Below, one piece after another: positions 1 to 8,775 of a stretch of 64,000 nt of DNA. Source of the stretch: Lactiplantibacillus paraplantarum (GTDB taxonomy: Bacteria > Bacillota > Bacilli > Lactobacillales > Lactobacillaceae); contig NZ_CP032744.1 of NCBI RefSeq assembly GCF_003641145.1, positions 124,001 to 188,000 on the forward strand. The letters run 5' to 3'. How positions within the stretch are numbered: the stretch's first letter is position 1; each line of letters begins with the position of its first letter. Position numbers and translations under genes: made by a program. A model generated the notes under the pieces. It was not told where the DNA came from. It did not search any database and worked only from the letters and a program-made list of their open reading frames with translations.

Positions 1-2
1 GA

Positions 3-34
3 CCACTTGAATTTAATGAGTGGCCCGTTTTTTT
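3..34 (+). terminator. Terminator of a gene lying upstream of the window
   Basis: A short inverted repeat, CCACT...AGTGG (3-7 and 19-23), is followed by a run of T. It fits a Rho-independent terminator for a plus-strand gene ending before base 1. The stem is only 5 bp. Confidence 0.5.
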
Positions 35-218
35 GTGCGACGAAAAGAAGAATAACTGTTACCCAGTGGCCAGCTATTTTAAAAATTGTAATATTTCTTA
101 AAAACAATGTATTTAATTGGAGAAAAGTCAGCAAAAGGTGTTACGCTATGGGCAGAAATTGGTTGACTAGCACAAATATTAAGAAAGCACCAAACCGTAA
201 AAAAAGTTTGGTTCAAAC

Positions 219-246
219 TGGACAATCACTATCCAAGTTGTATAAT
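219..246 (+). promoter_or_regulatory. Promoter of the oleate hydratase gene
   Basis: A -35 box TGGACA (219-224) and a perfect -10 TATAAT (241-246) are separated by 16 bp. They lie about 50 bp before the ATG at 297. A 7-bp inverted repeat ACCAAAC/GTTTGGT lies just upstream (about 189-214) and could bind a regulator; that part is a guess. Confidence 0.7.
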
Positions 247-296
247 GTACCTGTAAGCGTTATCAGAATCTAATTCCTATTTTGGGGGCGTTATTT

Positions 297-1991
297 ATGG
301 TTAAAAGTAAAGCAATTATGATTGGTGCCGGGCTATCGAACATGGCTGCGGCGGTCTATTTGATTCAAGATGGTCATTGGGACGGTAAGGACATCACGTT
401 CTACGGTGTGGATATGCACGGCGCGAACGATGGTGGTGCCACGACTGATTTTACCAATGAGTATTGGAATAAGAATCATCCGATGGCCAACACGACTGGG
501 TATGTTGCCCGGGGTGGTCGGATGCTGAATTACCGGACGTACGTTGACTTAATGGATTTATTGGACCGGATTCCATCGGTAACTGAACCGGGGATGACGG
601 CGGCCGAAGATACGCGTGATTTTGATGCGAAACATCGGACGTATGATATTGCCCGCTTGATGCAGGGTGGTAAAGGCATCATTAATGCTGGTAAGTTAGG
701 ATTCAACAATAAGGATCGGACCTTACTGACTAAGTTGATTATGATGCCAGATAAAGAAGAAACGAAGCTCGACAACGTTTCGATTGCAGAATACTTCAAA
801 GATGATCCACATATGTTCCAGACGAATTTCTGGTATATGTGGGAAACGACCTTTGCTTTTAGAACCCAAAGTTCGGCGCAAGAACTACGGCGTTACATGC
901 ATCAAATGATTTATGAATTTACACAAATTGAACACTTAGTTGGTGTCAACCGGACGCGTTACAACCAATTCGAAAGCATGATTTTGCCATTGATCAAGTA
1001 CTTGCAAGGGCAAGGTGTGACCTTCATTGATAATAAGATCGTTAAGGATTGGCAATTTAAAGACACGCCAATGCAAGACGAAATTACGGTGACGGGCTTA
1101 GTCATTGAGGATGCGCAGACTGGCGAAACGGAAGAAGTCGAAGTTGATGAGGACACTGCGGTGATCTTCACTAACGGTTCGATTACCGATTCTGCAACGA
1201 TGGGTGATTACAACACACCTGCTCCCGAAAATATGGGTTATGGTGTCAGTGCTAGCCTGTGGAAGAAAGCGACTGAACGGTTCTATAACTTAGGGACGCC
1301 AGACAAGTTCTTCAACGATCGGAATGCTAGTGAATGGGTTAGCTTCACGTTGACGACTAAGAACCACTTATTCTTAAATGAAATCGTTCGGATTACCACT
1401 CAGGAACCCGGAAATGCGTTGAACTCCTTCTTATCAACCACGCCAATTACGCCGTTGAATCAAAAGGATGTGAACATGTCGATCGTGGTGCACCACCAAC
1501 CACACTTTACGACACAGCAACCAAACGAAACCGTTCTGTGGGGCTACTTCTTGTATCCACGGCGCCAAGGTGAGTTCGTTAACAAGCCGTATATTAAGAT
1601 GACGGGTAAGGAAATGGCTCAAGAATTAATTGGTCAACTTTCCAAAGTTGATCCGGGTCCGGGTAATATTAAGGATAAAGAAAAGGAAATCTTGGACAGT
1701 ATCGTGAACAATATTCCGGTATACATGCCATATGCTTCGGCGCTCTTCAATAACCGGGCGAAGTCTGACCGGCCAGAAGTCTTACCAAAGCACTCAACGA
1801 ACTTAGCCTTTACGGGTGAATTTGCGGAACAACCATACCAGATGATCTTCACGGAACAGAGTGCGGTTCGTTCTGGTGAGATTGCTGCTTATCACTTTGC
1901 GGGCGTTCCAATGGATAACTTGGTTAAGACACCACGGTACGATAAGGATCCAAAGACCTTGCTCAAGGCAACTAAAAAGATGTTTGATTAA
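297..1991 (+). CDS. ohyA: Oleate hydratase (myosin-cross-reactive antigen family)
   Basis: FAD-dependent fatty acid hydratase of 564 residues, the usual length for the family. It hydrates the cis-9 double bond of oleic or linoleic acid to 10-hydroxy acids, the first step of fatty acid saturation in L. plantarum (CLA-HY), and helps detoxify free fatty acids. The FAD motif GAGLSN is at residues 10-15 near the N terminus, and RGGRM follows at 72-76. I chose ATG 297 because GGGGGCG sits 7 bases upstream; a TTG at 282 is in frame but overlaps that RBS. The gene is monocistronic, with its own promoter and a strong terminator at 2037-2083. The CLA-specific role is family knowledge. Confidence 0.95.
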   Translation: MVKSKAIMIGAGLSNMAAAVYLIQDGHWDGKDITFYGVDMHGANDGGATTDFTNEYWNKNHPMANTTGYVARGGRMLNYRTYVDLMDLLDRIPSVTEPGMTAAEDTRDFDAKHRTYDIARLMQGGKGIINAGKLGFNNKDRTLLTKLIMMPDKEETKLDNVSIAEYFKDDPHMFQTNFWYMWETTFAFRTQSSAQELRRYMHQMIYEFTQIEHLVGVNRTRYNQFESMILPLIKYLQGQGVTFIDNKIVKDWQFKDTPMQDEITVTGLVIEDAQTGETEEVEVDEDTAVIFTNGSITDSATMGDYNTPAPENMGYGVSASLWKKATERFYNLGTPDKFFNDRNASEWVSFTLTTKNHLFLNEIVRITTQEPGNALNSFLSTTPITPLNQKDVNMSIVVHHQPHFTTQQPNETVLWGYFLYPRRQGEFVNKPYIKMTGKEMAQELIGQLSKVDPGPGNIKDKEKEILDSIVNNIPVYMPYASALFNNRAKSDRPEVLPKHSTNLAFTGEFAEQPYQMIFTEQSAVRSGEIAAYHFAGVPMDNLVKTPRYDKDPKTLLKATKKMFD

Positions 1992-2036
1992 TTAAATGCT
2001 AGCTTGTCAGTGGTTAATGCTGATGGTGGCATGACT

Positions 2037-2083
2037 TAAAAACGCTCCCCATGAAAGGTGACTTTCATAGGGAGCGTTTTAGT
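2037..2083. terminator. Bidirectional terminator between ohyA and the Lys-rich protein gene
   Basis: A long hairpin with arms AACGCTCCC/GGGAGCGTT plus an ATGAAA/TTTCAT extension has A runs on the left and T runs on the right. It can end transcription of both convergent genes. Confidence 0.9.
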
Positions 2084-2180
2084 GTGCATCACAATCATAA
2101 CGGTTCGTCGAGACGCCGTGGCTAATCGGATCAGGCTGCTAAGCGGTCTAGTAATATTTGTCCACGCAGCTGATCAAATT

Positions 2181-2984
2181 TTAAGCTACTTTAGCTGCTA
2201 TTTTAGATGGCGCATGTTTAGTAGTGGCTTTGACCGTGCGATGCTTTTTAGCCGCAATTTTGGCCGTTTTTTTAGCAGCTTGCTTGGCGGCTTTTTTGAT
2301 TAATTTTGGCGCCACTTTTGTAGTTTTCGTTGGTTGGGCTAACGTTTTTTTAGTGGCGGGAGTCGTTACCTTTTTAGTTGGTTTGATACTTGCCTTAGGA
2401 TGCTTGATCGTTAGCTTCGTTGCTTTTGCCTTGGTGGTCGTCTGCTTTGTCAATTTGATTGTCTTTTTAGGGGCTTTGATCTTAGGCGTTGTTTTCTTAG
2501 TGCTGGTGGCTTTAGGTCCAGCCTGCTTGGTGGTCTTCTTAGCAATTGTCAACTTAGTCTTCGGGGTTTTCTTGGTCGCTTTTAATTTAGCGGCCGGGGT
2601 GCTCCCTTTAATTATCGTGGTGGCTTTGGCCCAGCCGAGGGCCTTACCGTGTTCGCTGATGAGGTAATAAGTGGTCGACGCATGTTTGCCGGTTACTAAA
2701 GCAATCGCCTTAGTTGCCGTGTAAGTCTTTTTAGTACTGAGTTTCGCTTTGACCGGACTAACAAAGGCGATTGCCCGATCGGCGGCAAAGTGAATTGTAT
2801 TCAAAGTCGTGGTGGTCTTCGCATGCAACGTGATGGCGGGGAAGTGAGTCGCTTTAGTGAGTGCATGGGTAGTGGCTTTTGGGGTTACCGTGGCGGCATT
2901 AGCCGTGGTGGTCATGGCAAATGGGCTGGCAGCCAATGGTAATGCCAAAGCAAGTGTTGCAACGACTGATGTTAATTTTTTCAT
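2181..2984 (-). CDS. Secreted Lys/Thr/Ala-rich (histone H1-like) protein
   Basis: 267 residues. The start MKKLTSVVATLALALP and a following ANA motif form a clear Sec signal peptide, cleaved near residue 30. Residues about 60-130 hold an SH3/GW-like segment (motifs TYTATKAIALVTGK and ISEHGKALGWAK), a fold often used for cell-wall binding. The C-terminal half is low complexity, made of Lys, Thr, Ala and Pro in histone-H1-like arrangements (KKT, KAT, KPTKK). The strong positive charge suggests binding to teichoic acid or DNA at the cell surface; this is inference. The RBS AAGGGGG precedes ATG 2984. I do not recognise a named family for the tail. The plus-strand ORF over the same bases is a shadow. 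Confidence 0.8.
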   Translation of the reverse strand: MKKLTSVVATLALALPLAASPFAMTTTANAATVTPKATTHALTKATHFPAITLHAKTTTTLNTIHFAADRAIAFVSPVKAKLSTKKTYTATKAIALVTGKHASTTYYLISEHGKALGWAKATTIIKGSTPAAKLKATKKTPKTKLTIAKKTTKQAGPKATSTKKTTPKIKAPKKTIKLTKQTTTKAKATKLTIKHPKASIKPTKKVTTPATKKTLAQPTKTTKVAPKLIKKAAKQAAKKTAKIAAKKHRTVKATTKHAPSKIAAKVA

Positions 2985-3026
2985 TTCAAAATCCCCCTTA
3001 AAGTGAATCTTTTTTGATTCGCAGAT

Positions 3027-3055
3027 AGTTTAGCACCTGGGCTGTTTGACAACAA
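3027..3055 (-). promoter_or_regulatory. Promoter of the secreted Lys-rich protein gene
   Basis: Read on the minus strand: -35 TTGTTG (3050-3055), a 17-bp spacer, and -10 TAAACT (3027-3032), 43 bp upstream of the ATG. Confidence 0.5.
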
Positions 3056-3208
3056 TCGTAATATCAATAAAATTATCAAAAAGTGCCGAGATTTAATCGT
3101 AATAATTAAAGGCCTGATAACAAACGAACTGTGATGCAAGATAACTGTAAGACTACTAAAAATTGTCGTTAATTAAAGAACTAACGTTCGCATCTGGTGG
3201 GGAAGTTA

Positions 3209-3217
3209 TGGTATGCT
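3209..3217 (+). promoter_or_regulatory. Extended -10 promoter of the CxxC protein gene
   Basis: TGGTATGCT matches the extended -10 form TGnTATnnT. It lies 34 bp before the TTG start at 3252. No good -35 is visible. Confidence 0.45.
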
Positions 3218-3251
3218 AGAACGGTATTTTTACTGAAAGGGGTGGACGGCA

Positions 3252-4770
3252 TTGCCAGCAGCAACAACTTTAATAACCCCCGCTGAAAATCGTTTCTTTC
3301 TGTTAAGTGAACGAGCTCGCCGGCGGACCACGCTCCAACAAATTAGTGCGTTATTACGCGCACACGTAACGGTAAAGGCTGACAGTGATTTCTTGAAACC
3401 GACTGTGCGTAATTTGATCTTACAAGATCATGGCCAATGGCTGACTGACTGTAGTCATGAGTGGCAACTTTTGGCAAGCCTGCCGTACGTTGTCAATCCG
3501 AGTGAAAGTCGACAAGCCTGGCATCATTGTGAGTTGTGTCATAAACCGGTTCGTTATGAGTACCATGTCCAAAATAAGCAGAATCATCGTGAGTTGATTG
3601 TCGGTTCTGAATGTGTGAAAAAGTTCATGAACGCCGAAACGCGTTACTTGATGGTGATTACGACAGAAGATAACTTTTATGCGGTGGCCCAGTATCAGAC
3701 GCTGACTACCGCTGTACCAACAGTGCCAACAATCATGTTTGCCCAGCCATGGCTACCGCAATTACCAGCTGAGCGAGTCCCCCCAAGCGCGCAAGTTGCG
3801 ACAGACAACGACCCAAACCGTCACGACGTACCTAAAACGTCGCACCAAGCAACTACCATTGCAGGAACTAAAGCCCGCTGAACAAACCTATCAGCGGTTA
3901 GTCCATGATGAACAAGCTGTGATCGAAGCAGCTGAGCAGGCGGCACGTCAAGCAATTGTGACCAATCAACAACAACGCCAGGCACAAGCACAGCAAAGTG
4001 CTGTGAAGGCCGAGCAAACCTTGCGCCAGAGTCACGCCTATCAACGTTATTTACAGCAGCTGGCGGCCATTATCGTGATGCGTCCGGAGCGACCAATGGC
4101 GAAGCAACAGTTTGAAAAAGTTACGCCACCAGCGACCGAACGCCCTTTGGTGAACTCTTATCAATTCGGGCAAATGGTGACTGAATATCGACAGACTGGA
4201 AAGATTCAAGTTCGGCGCCTAGCCATGCTTGATCATCAGTTCGTTGCCGCACTTAATCAGGTGACTCAACAGTTAGATGAACAACAAACGACGCGTTTTT
4301 ATGACGATGTCTTCAATAGTTGTTGGGGCTGGCAGTATCATCAGCAGGCGACCCAACGTGCGGATTGGGAGCACTTATTGACGACCCGGTGGGGCCAATC
4401 ATTGTCGCTGGCTTGGTTTGAACAATTAGCCACGCAAACGACGAGGTTACAAACTCAACAGTGGCTTGCGGACAATGCTGATGCCGGTATGCAAACAGCA
4501 CTACAGCAACGTTTAGCTGCGCATGAAGACCGCCAACCGATTGCCCGTGATCGGATGACTAGACCGGAACTGCGTCAGTTTTGTTTGCGTGAACAACCCG
4601 CTGCGCCGACATTAGAAGCATTTGAACAGGTCTTTGACCAACAGTATCAATTGCCCGTCGACCGGCAAGCAACAGCCCACGAAACGTTGGCCTATTACTA
4701 TATTGCGCGTCAATATCAAGGTGACCATCAGCGTGCATTACAACAACTGAATTGGTTATTGAAAGCCTAA
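3252..4770 (+). pseudogene. CxxC-motif protein gene broken by a frameshift
   Basis: Two overlapping ORFs (3252-3881 and 3739-4770) look like one gene of about 505 codons; the 1519-bp span is not a multiple of three. Protein-like sequence runs in the first frame to about 3778 and continues in the +1 frame (PQARKLRQTTTQTVTTYLKR). The switch falls in a C6 run at 3779-3784; five Cs would restore one frame. The N-terminal part has CELC at residues 95-98 and GSEC about 26 residues later, a likely zinc knuckle. The C-terminal part is Gln/Ala-rich and helical. The start is TTG 3252, with AAAGGGG nine bases upstream. I do not recognise the family. It may be a true mutation, a base-call error, or a +1 frameshift on CCC-C. 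Confidence 0.7.
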
Positions 4771-4771
4771 A

Positions 4772-4787
4772 TGTTTCACGTGAAACA
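4772..4787. other. parS: parS-like centromere site (ParB/Spo0J binding)
   Basis: TGTTTCACGTGAAACA is a perfect 16-bp palindrome. It matches the bacterial parS consensus known from B. subtilis (TGTTnCACGTGAAACA). It starts one base after the TAA of the upstream gene. Loci of this kind cluster around the replication origin, so the window probably lies in the origin-proximal part of the chromosome. Confidence 0.88.
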
Positions 4788-4826
4788 AAAACGGCCACTG
4801 ATTTTAATTTTCAGTGGGCGTTTTGA
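4787..4826. terminator. Bidirectional terminator between convergent genes
   Basis: Hairpin CGGCCACTGA...TCAGTGGGCG, flanked by AAAA on the left and TTTT on the right. It serves the CxxC gene (+) and the Old Yellow Enzyme gene (-), and abuts the parS-like site. Confidence 0.85.
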
Positions 4827-4844
4827 ATTCAGTCGATGATGTTA

Positions 4845-5954
4845 TTAACTATTAATGACGCTGTGGTAGCGAGCGGCTGCAAATTCATACAGCGGCCGGT
4901 TGAGTGGTGTGACCTCAACGGCTTCTTCAAATGGTGCCGTAACCATGGTGTCGTCAGCGTTCTTAGCGAGTTTGACGGCCCAAGTTGGATCATAAAGTAA
5001 TTGTTGGCCCACTGCGACAAGTTCGGCAGTTTGTAACACAGTTTTGACATCGTCGCGGGTCCGGACGCCGCCAACACCAACTAGCGGCAATTTACCTTGT
5101 AACGCTTCGTGCACATAGGTCATGATGGATTTATCTTGATACTGCGAGTCTCGTGAAACACGATCATAGTTGTTGAGTGAGACATGAACGTAATCTAACC
5201 GACTTTCCCGTAGTTGTGAGAGTAGCCAAAGGGTATCTTCAAACCGGATACCTGGTTCTTCGAATTCTTCTGGTGAGAAGCGATAGCCAACGATGAAGGG
5301 CCGGTCAGCATATTGATCTACGGCTGCAAAGACGGCTTTTAATAATTCGTCAATAAAACGGAACCGTGCTTGTGGTGTGTGACCACCGTATTCATCGGTG
5401 CGGCGATTACTATGTGGTGAGAAGAACTGTTGGATCAAATAGGTATTGGCACCGTGTAATTCAATCCCATCAAAGCCGGCTTGAATCGCACGACGAGTTG
5501 CTTCGCCGAACGCTGCAATCGTTGCGTGAATCTCGTCAATCGACATTGCGCGTGGCGTTTCCGCATCGTCACGCAGGGCCGCAACGGCACTAGCAGAGAC
5601 AATCTGTTCGCCATTTAGGACGTCTCGGTGCGTCATCCGACCGGCGTGAAAAATCTGAACGATGGCCTTGGCGCCTTGACTTTGAATACCATGAGCAAGT
5701 CCACTTAGACCGGGTAGCATACTGTCATGGGCGATGCTAAGTTCGCCATGCCACCCCTTACCAAGGTCTTCAACGTTGGCCGCCCCCGTAATCACGGCAC
5801 CTAAGCCAGCGGCCCTTTGTGTGTAGTAGTCGATTTCGTCATGGGTGATACTACCGTTGTAAAAGCTTTGAGTGGTCGTCATCGGCGACATCATTAGGCG
5901 GTTGCGTAAAGTGACACCAGATTTGAATTTGAGTGGTTCGTTAAAACTAGTCAC
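4845..5954 (-). CDS. NADH:flavin oxidoreductase, Old Yellow Enzyme family
   Basis: FMN-dependent ene-reductase of 369 residues with a single TIM barrel. It probably reduces activated C=C bonds of enones or other electrophiles using NAD(P)H in the cytosol. Evidence: the start LKFKSGVTLRNRLMMSPM, the substrate-anion-binding pair in HGAN (167-170), and the family motif SNRRTDEYGG (182-191). No C-terminal Fe-S domain is present, so it belongs to the short class (YqjM/NADH oxidase-like). The start is GTG 5954, with AAAGGATG upstream. It is monocistronic. A 15-bp palindrome at 5983-5997 near its -10 suggests control by a HxlR- or MarR-type electrophile sensor. The true substrate is unknown. Confidence 0.92.
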   Translation of the reverse strand: MTSFNEPLKFKSGVTLRNRLMMSPMTTTQSFYNGSITHDEIDYYTQRAAGLGAVITGAANVEDLGKGWHGELSIAHDSMLPGLSGLAHGIQSQGAKAIVQIFHAGRMTHRDVLNGEQIVSASAVAALRDDAETPRAMSIDEIHATIAAFGEATRRAIQAGFDGIELHGANTYLIQQFFSPHSNRRTDEYGGHTPQARFRFIDELLKAVFAAVDQYADRPFIVGYRFSPEEFEEPGIRFEDTLWLLSQLRESRLDYVHVSLNNYDRVSRDSQYQDKSIMTYVHEALQGKLPLVGVGGVRTRDDVKTVLQTAELVAVGQQLLYDPTWAVKLAKNADDTMVTAPFEEAVEVTPLNRPLYEFAAARYHSVINS

Positions 5955-5982
5955 AATAAAACATCCTTTCGAGTCAGTTATA

Positions 5983-5997
5983 CTTACTTTTTGTAAG
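5983..5997. promoter_or_regulatory. Palindromic operator candidate upstream of the OYE gene
   Basis: CTTACTTTTTGTAAG has perfect 5-bp arms around T5. It sits next to the minus-strand -10 TATAAC at 5977-5982. The form TTAC-N5-GTAA resembles HxlR-type redox-sensor operators. Regulator identity is inference. Confidence 0.45.
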
Positions 5998-6130
5998 GCT
6001 TGACTTCAGTTTAGCCGTTGAGATTGGGTTTATCAATTTTAAAGTCGCCGTTTTAAGTCGGTTTTGGCATAATGGTGTGAGCCGAATAGAATAATGGTCT
6101 CGTGACCATGAAAGATAAGGTTAGAGACAA

Positions 6131-6178
6131 ATAAAATACCTTTGTCGACGTTAAACTGGTCGGCAAAGGTATTTCGAA
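6131..6178 (-). terminator. Terminator downstream of the ECF transporter operon
   Basis: Arms AAATACCTTTG(T)CGAC and GTCGGCAAAGGTATTT form a stable hairpin about 55 bp after the ecfT stop. Minus-strand transcripts end in TTTTATTTG after the stem. Confidence 0.75.
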
Positions 6179-6230
6179 ATGTTATTCAAGGGTAGTACGA
6201 AAGACTAGTCATAACTTATCGTGGCAACAT

Positions 6231-7070
6231 TTAAGCTTTAAACGGATTCCAGAAACGCCCACCGTTGACCTTAAAGAGGGTGATGCCGAGGATGATCAGC
6301 AGAGCAACTAATGTTAACGCGAGATAGTCATTACGTTTGAAACGTTGGGCCATGTACCAGCTGCGCCGTTTACCCTTGCCAAAACGCCGCAATTCCATTG
6401 CCTGACTGATGGTCTCGATTCGATCTAAACTTGAAAAAATCAGGGGAAGTAGAATCTGAATACCACCGCGAATGCGGGTCATAAAATGCGCCTTTTTCGA
6501 CATTTCAAAGCCCCGAGCCTGCTGTGCCAGGCTGATAGTGCGGTAATCAGCTTGAACGTCTGGAATGTAACGCAACGCGATCGCTACCGAATAGCTGATG
6601 CGATAAGAAATGCCAATCTTATTGAGACTCGCAGCAAATTCGCTAGGATTAGTCGTCATGAGAAAAATCAAGGCGAGTGGCACGGCAAACTTGTACTTTA
6701 ATAACAAATTAAATTCGTAAAAAAGTTGTTCGGCTGTCAAGTTAAAATAGTGATCAGCAGATCCCAGTAGTAAGTGTTCGGTGCCATAAATCGAGACGCC
6801 ATAATGAGGCGCAAAGACGTACACCATCACTAAGTTTAAAACGGAAAAACCAATAATGACGTTAAGCACGAACGCAATGTCGCGATAGTGAATTTTTGAA
6901 AAGCGGAACAGAATCAGTGAAAAAAGCATCACACCGATTAAGTAACGCGTATCGTAAGTCATCATCCCGATAACTGATAAGCCAACAAAGCAGAGCAGTT
7001 TCGTACTGCCACTGAGTCGGTTTAAAAAGGTATGGCGGTCGTTGTACCCAATCAATAATTCATGTTGCAT
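6231..7070 (-). CDS. ecfT: ECF transporter transmembrane component EcfT
   Basis: 279-residue integral membrane protein that couples the S component to the ATPases of an energy-coupling factor vitamin/cofactor importer. Several hydrophobic segments lie in residues 25-140. The C-terminal coupling helices carry the conserved ARG motif at 185-187 (QQARGFEM) and a second, degenerate copy AMELRRFG at 224-231. Its ATG directly follows the TAG of the ATPase gene (no gap), so it is the third gene of a tightly coupled operon. Because this operon carries its own S component and ATPases, it is probably a dedicated (group I) ECF system and not the shared housekeeping EcfAA'T. Confidence 0.9.
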   Translation of the reverse strand: MQHELLIGYNDRHTFLNRLSGSTKLLCFVGLSVIGMMTYDTRYLIGVMLFSLILFRFSKIHYRDIAFVLNVIIGFSVLNLVMVYVFAPHYGVSIYGTEHLLLGSADHYFNLTAEQLFYEFNLLLKYKFAVPLALIFLMTTNPSEFAASLNKIGISYRISYSVAIALRYIPDVQADYRTISLAQQARGFEMSKKAHFMTRIRGGIQILLPLIFSSLDRIETISQAMELRRFGKGKRRSWYMAQRFKRNDYLALTLVALLIILGITLFKVNGGRFWNPFKA

Positions 7071-8771
7071 CTAACGCGCCTCCCGTTCAGCTTGGACGAA
7101 TTTGGCGACGAATTCCGTCGGGTCCAATTGGTGTTCTTCCGCCAGGGTGTATAAACTTGTCTTGGCTAAGGAAGCTTGCTGAATAATGGATGCGTTGGTC
7201 AACACATCGGCTGGGCGAGCATCCATCAAAATGTTGCCGTGGCCCAACACAATCGTGCGATCCGTGTATTCTAACATTAGGTGCATATCATGCGTGATCA
7301 ACATAATCGTCATGTTTTGTTCCTGATTGATCTTAGTTAAGAAGGTCATCATTTCAGTATAGTGCTGCAGGTCTTGGCCCGCGGTTGGTTCATCCAGAAT
7401 CAGCATGGCCGGTTCTAAGACGAGAATAGCCGCAATCGTGACCCGCTTCTTCTGACCAAAGCTCAGTGCAGAAATGGGCCAATGCCGAAACTCATAGAGA
7501 CCACAGACCTTCAGAACGGCTAGTACCCGTTGTTTCACTTCATCGTCAGTGACACCGCGGAGTATTAAGCCCGCCGCTACTTCGTCATAAATCATCGTTT
7601 TCGAAATCATCTGATTGGGATCTTGAAGAATGTAGCCAATCTGGTCAGCCCGTTCTTTGACTGATTGGTCAGCTAGAGAACGGCCGTTAAACCGCATTTC
7701 TCCGGATTGTGGCGTCAAAAAGCCAGTGATCAGGTTACTCAATGTTGACTTACCAGTTCCGTTTTGACCAACGAGGCTGATCATCTCACCTTGATAGAGT
7801 GTAAGGGTAACATCGTTAATAATCGGGCTAGTAGGCTCATAACCAAATGTCAGGTTTTTAATTGCAAGTAACGGTTGATCATGAACGACGGGTGTTTGTA
7901 ATTGAACCCCTGCCGTCCAGTTTTGCAACGTCGCAGTGAGGTCGGGCACTTGTAAGGCTTGGAGGTTATCCAAGTGTTGGCAAGTCGCTAGATCAACACC
8001 GGCTAGTTTGAGTGCGGAAAGATATAGCGGTTCCCGTAGTCCTAATTGCGTCATGAGTGATTGCCGTAAAATCGTTTCTGGGCGGTCATTCGCCACAATC
8101 GTGCCATCTTGCATGACAATCAGACGGTCAATTGGTTGTTGTAAGACATCCTCGATACGGTGCTCAATAATGACGACGGTCAGTTCCTGCGAGTGCGTAA
8201 GCTGATCAATGAGTGCCATTGAAGCTTTGCCCGATGCGGGATCAAGGCTCGCTAACGGTTCATCAAATAGTAGAATTTTACTGTTGTCAATCAGGACACC
8301 GGCCATGGCGACCCGCTGCTTTTGACCACCCGATAATTCTTGCGGCCGATGGGTCAACAAATTTTGGAGATCGAGGGTTTGAGCCCACCGTTCAGTTGCT
8401 TGTCGCATGGCCGATTGCGATTGCTGATCATTTTCCAGTGAGAAAGCCATATCTTCAACTACGGTTAGCCCCACGAATTGGCTATCGGGATCTTGAAGCA
8501 CGGTACCAACGTCTTGGGATAACGCAAAAATTGAACTTTCAGTAACCTTTTGCCCAGCTACGGTTGCCTGGCCCGTCACTGTTCCCGGATAGGATTGTGG
8601 AATTAGGCCATTCAGACAGCGCCCTAATGTAGATTTGCCGGAGCCAGAAGGTCCAGCAATCAATACTTTTTCGCCAGGATAAATCTCTAGATTAATATCG
8701 TGTAAAGTTGGTTCCGTTTGGCTGTTGTATTGAAATGAAAAATCTTTAAAGCTAATAATGGGTGCGCTCAT
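7071..8771 (-). CDS. ecfA: ECF transporter ATPase, two ABC domains fused
   Basis: 566 residues with two ABC cassettes in one chain. Domain 1: Walker A GPSGSGKST (40-48), signature LSGGQKQR (146-153), Walker B LLFDEP (D170/E171). Domain 2: Walker A GQNGTGKST (335-343), signature LSFGQKKR (436-443, Gly to Phe), Walker B LILDEP (D460/E461). It drives substrate import with EcfT and the S component, as in YkoD-like fused ATPases. The changed second signature may give asymmetric ATP sites. ATG 8771 lies 4 bases after the S-component stop, and its RBS AAAGGAA lies within the end of that gene, so the two are probably translationally coupled. Confidence 0.93.
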   Translation of the reverse strand: MSAPIISFKDFSFQYNSQTEPTLHDINLEIYPGEKVLIAGPSGSGKSTLGRCLNGLIPQSYPGTVTGQATVAGQKVTESSIFALSQDVGTVLQDPDSQFVGLTVVEDMAFSLENDQQSQSAMRQATERWAQTLDLQNLLTHRPQELSGGQKQRVAMAGVLIDNSKILLFDEPLASLDPASGKASMALIDQLTHSQELTVVIIEHRIEDVLQQPIDRLIVMQDGTIVANDRPETILRQSLMTQLGLREPLYLSALKLAGVDLATCQHLDNLQALQVPDLTATLQNWTAGVQLQTPVVHDQPLLAIKNLTFGYEPTSPIINDVTLTLYQGEMISLVGQNGTGKSTLSNLITGFLTPQSGEMRFNGRSLADQSVKERADQIGYILQDPNQMISKTMIYDEVAAGLILRGVTDDEVKQRVLAVLKVCGLYEFRHWPISALSFGQKKRVTIAAILVLEPAMLILDEPTAGQDLQHYTEMMTFLTKINQEQNMTIMLITHDMHLMLEYTDRTIVLGHGNILMDARPADVLTNASIIQQASLAKTSLYTLAEEHQLDPTEFVAKFVQAEREAR

Positions 8772-8775
8772 GTTA

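Noticed and set aside
7..273. 88-codon ORF on the plus strand before ohyA
   Set aside because: It starts within the upstream terminator, runs over the ohyA promoter and has no protein-like pattern. A 41-codon inner ATG at 148 has only a weak RBS.
2224..2667. 147-codon hydrophobic ORF on the plus strand
   Set aside because: It is the exact antisense of the Lys/Thr/Ala repeats; the complements of Lys and Thr codons read as Phe, Leu and Val. No RBS.
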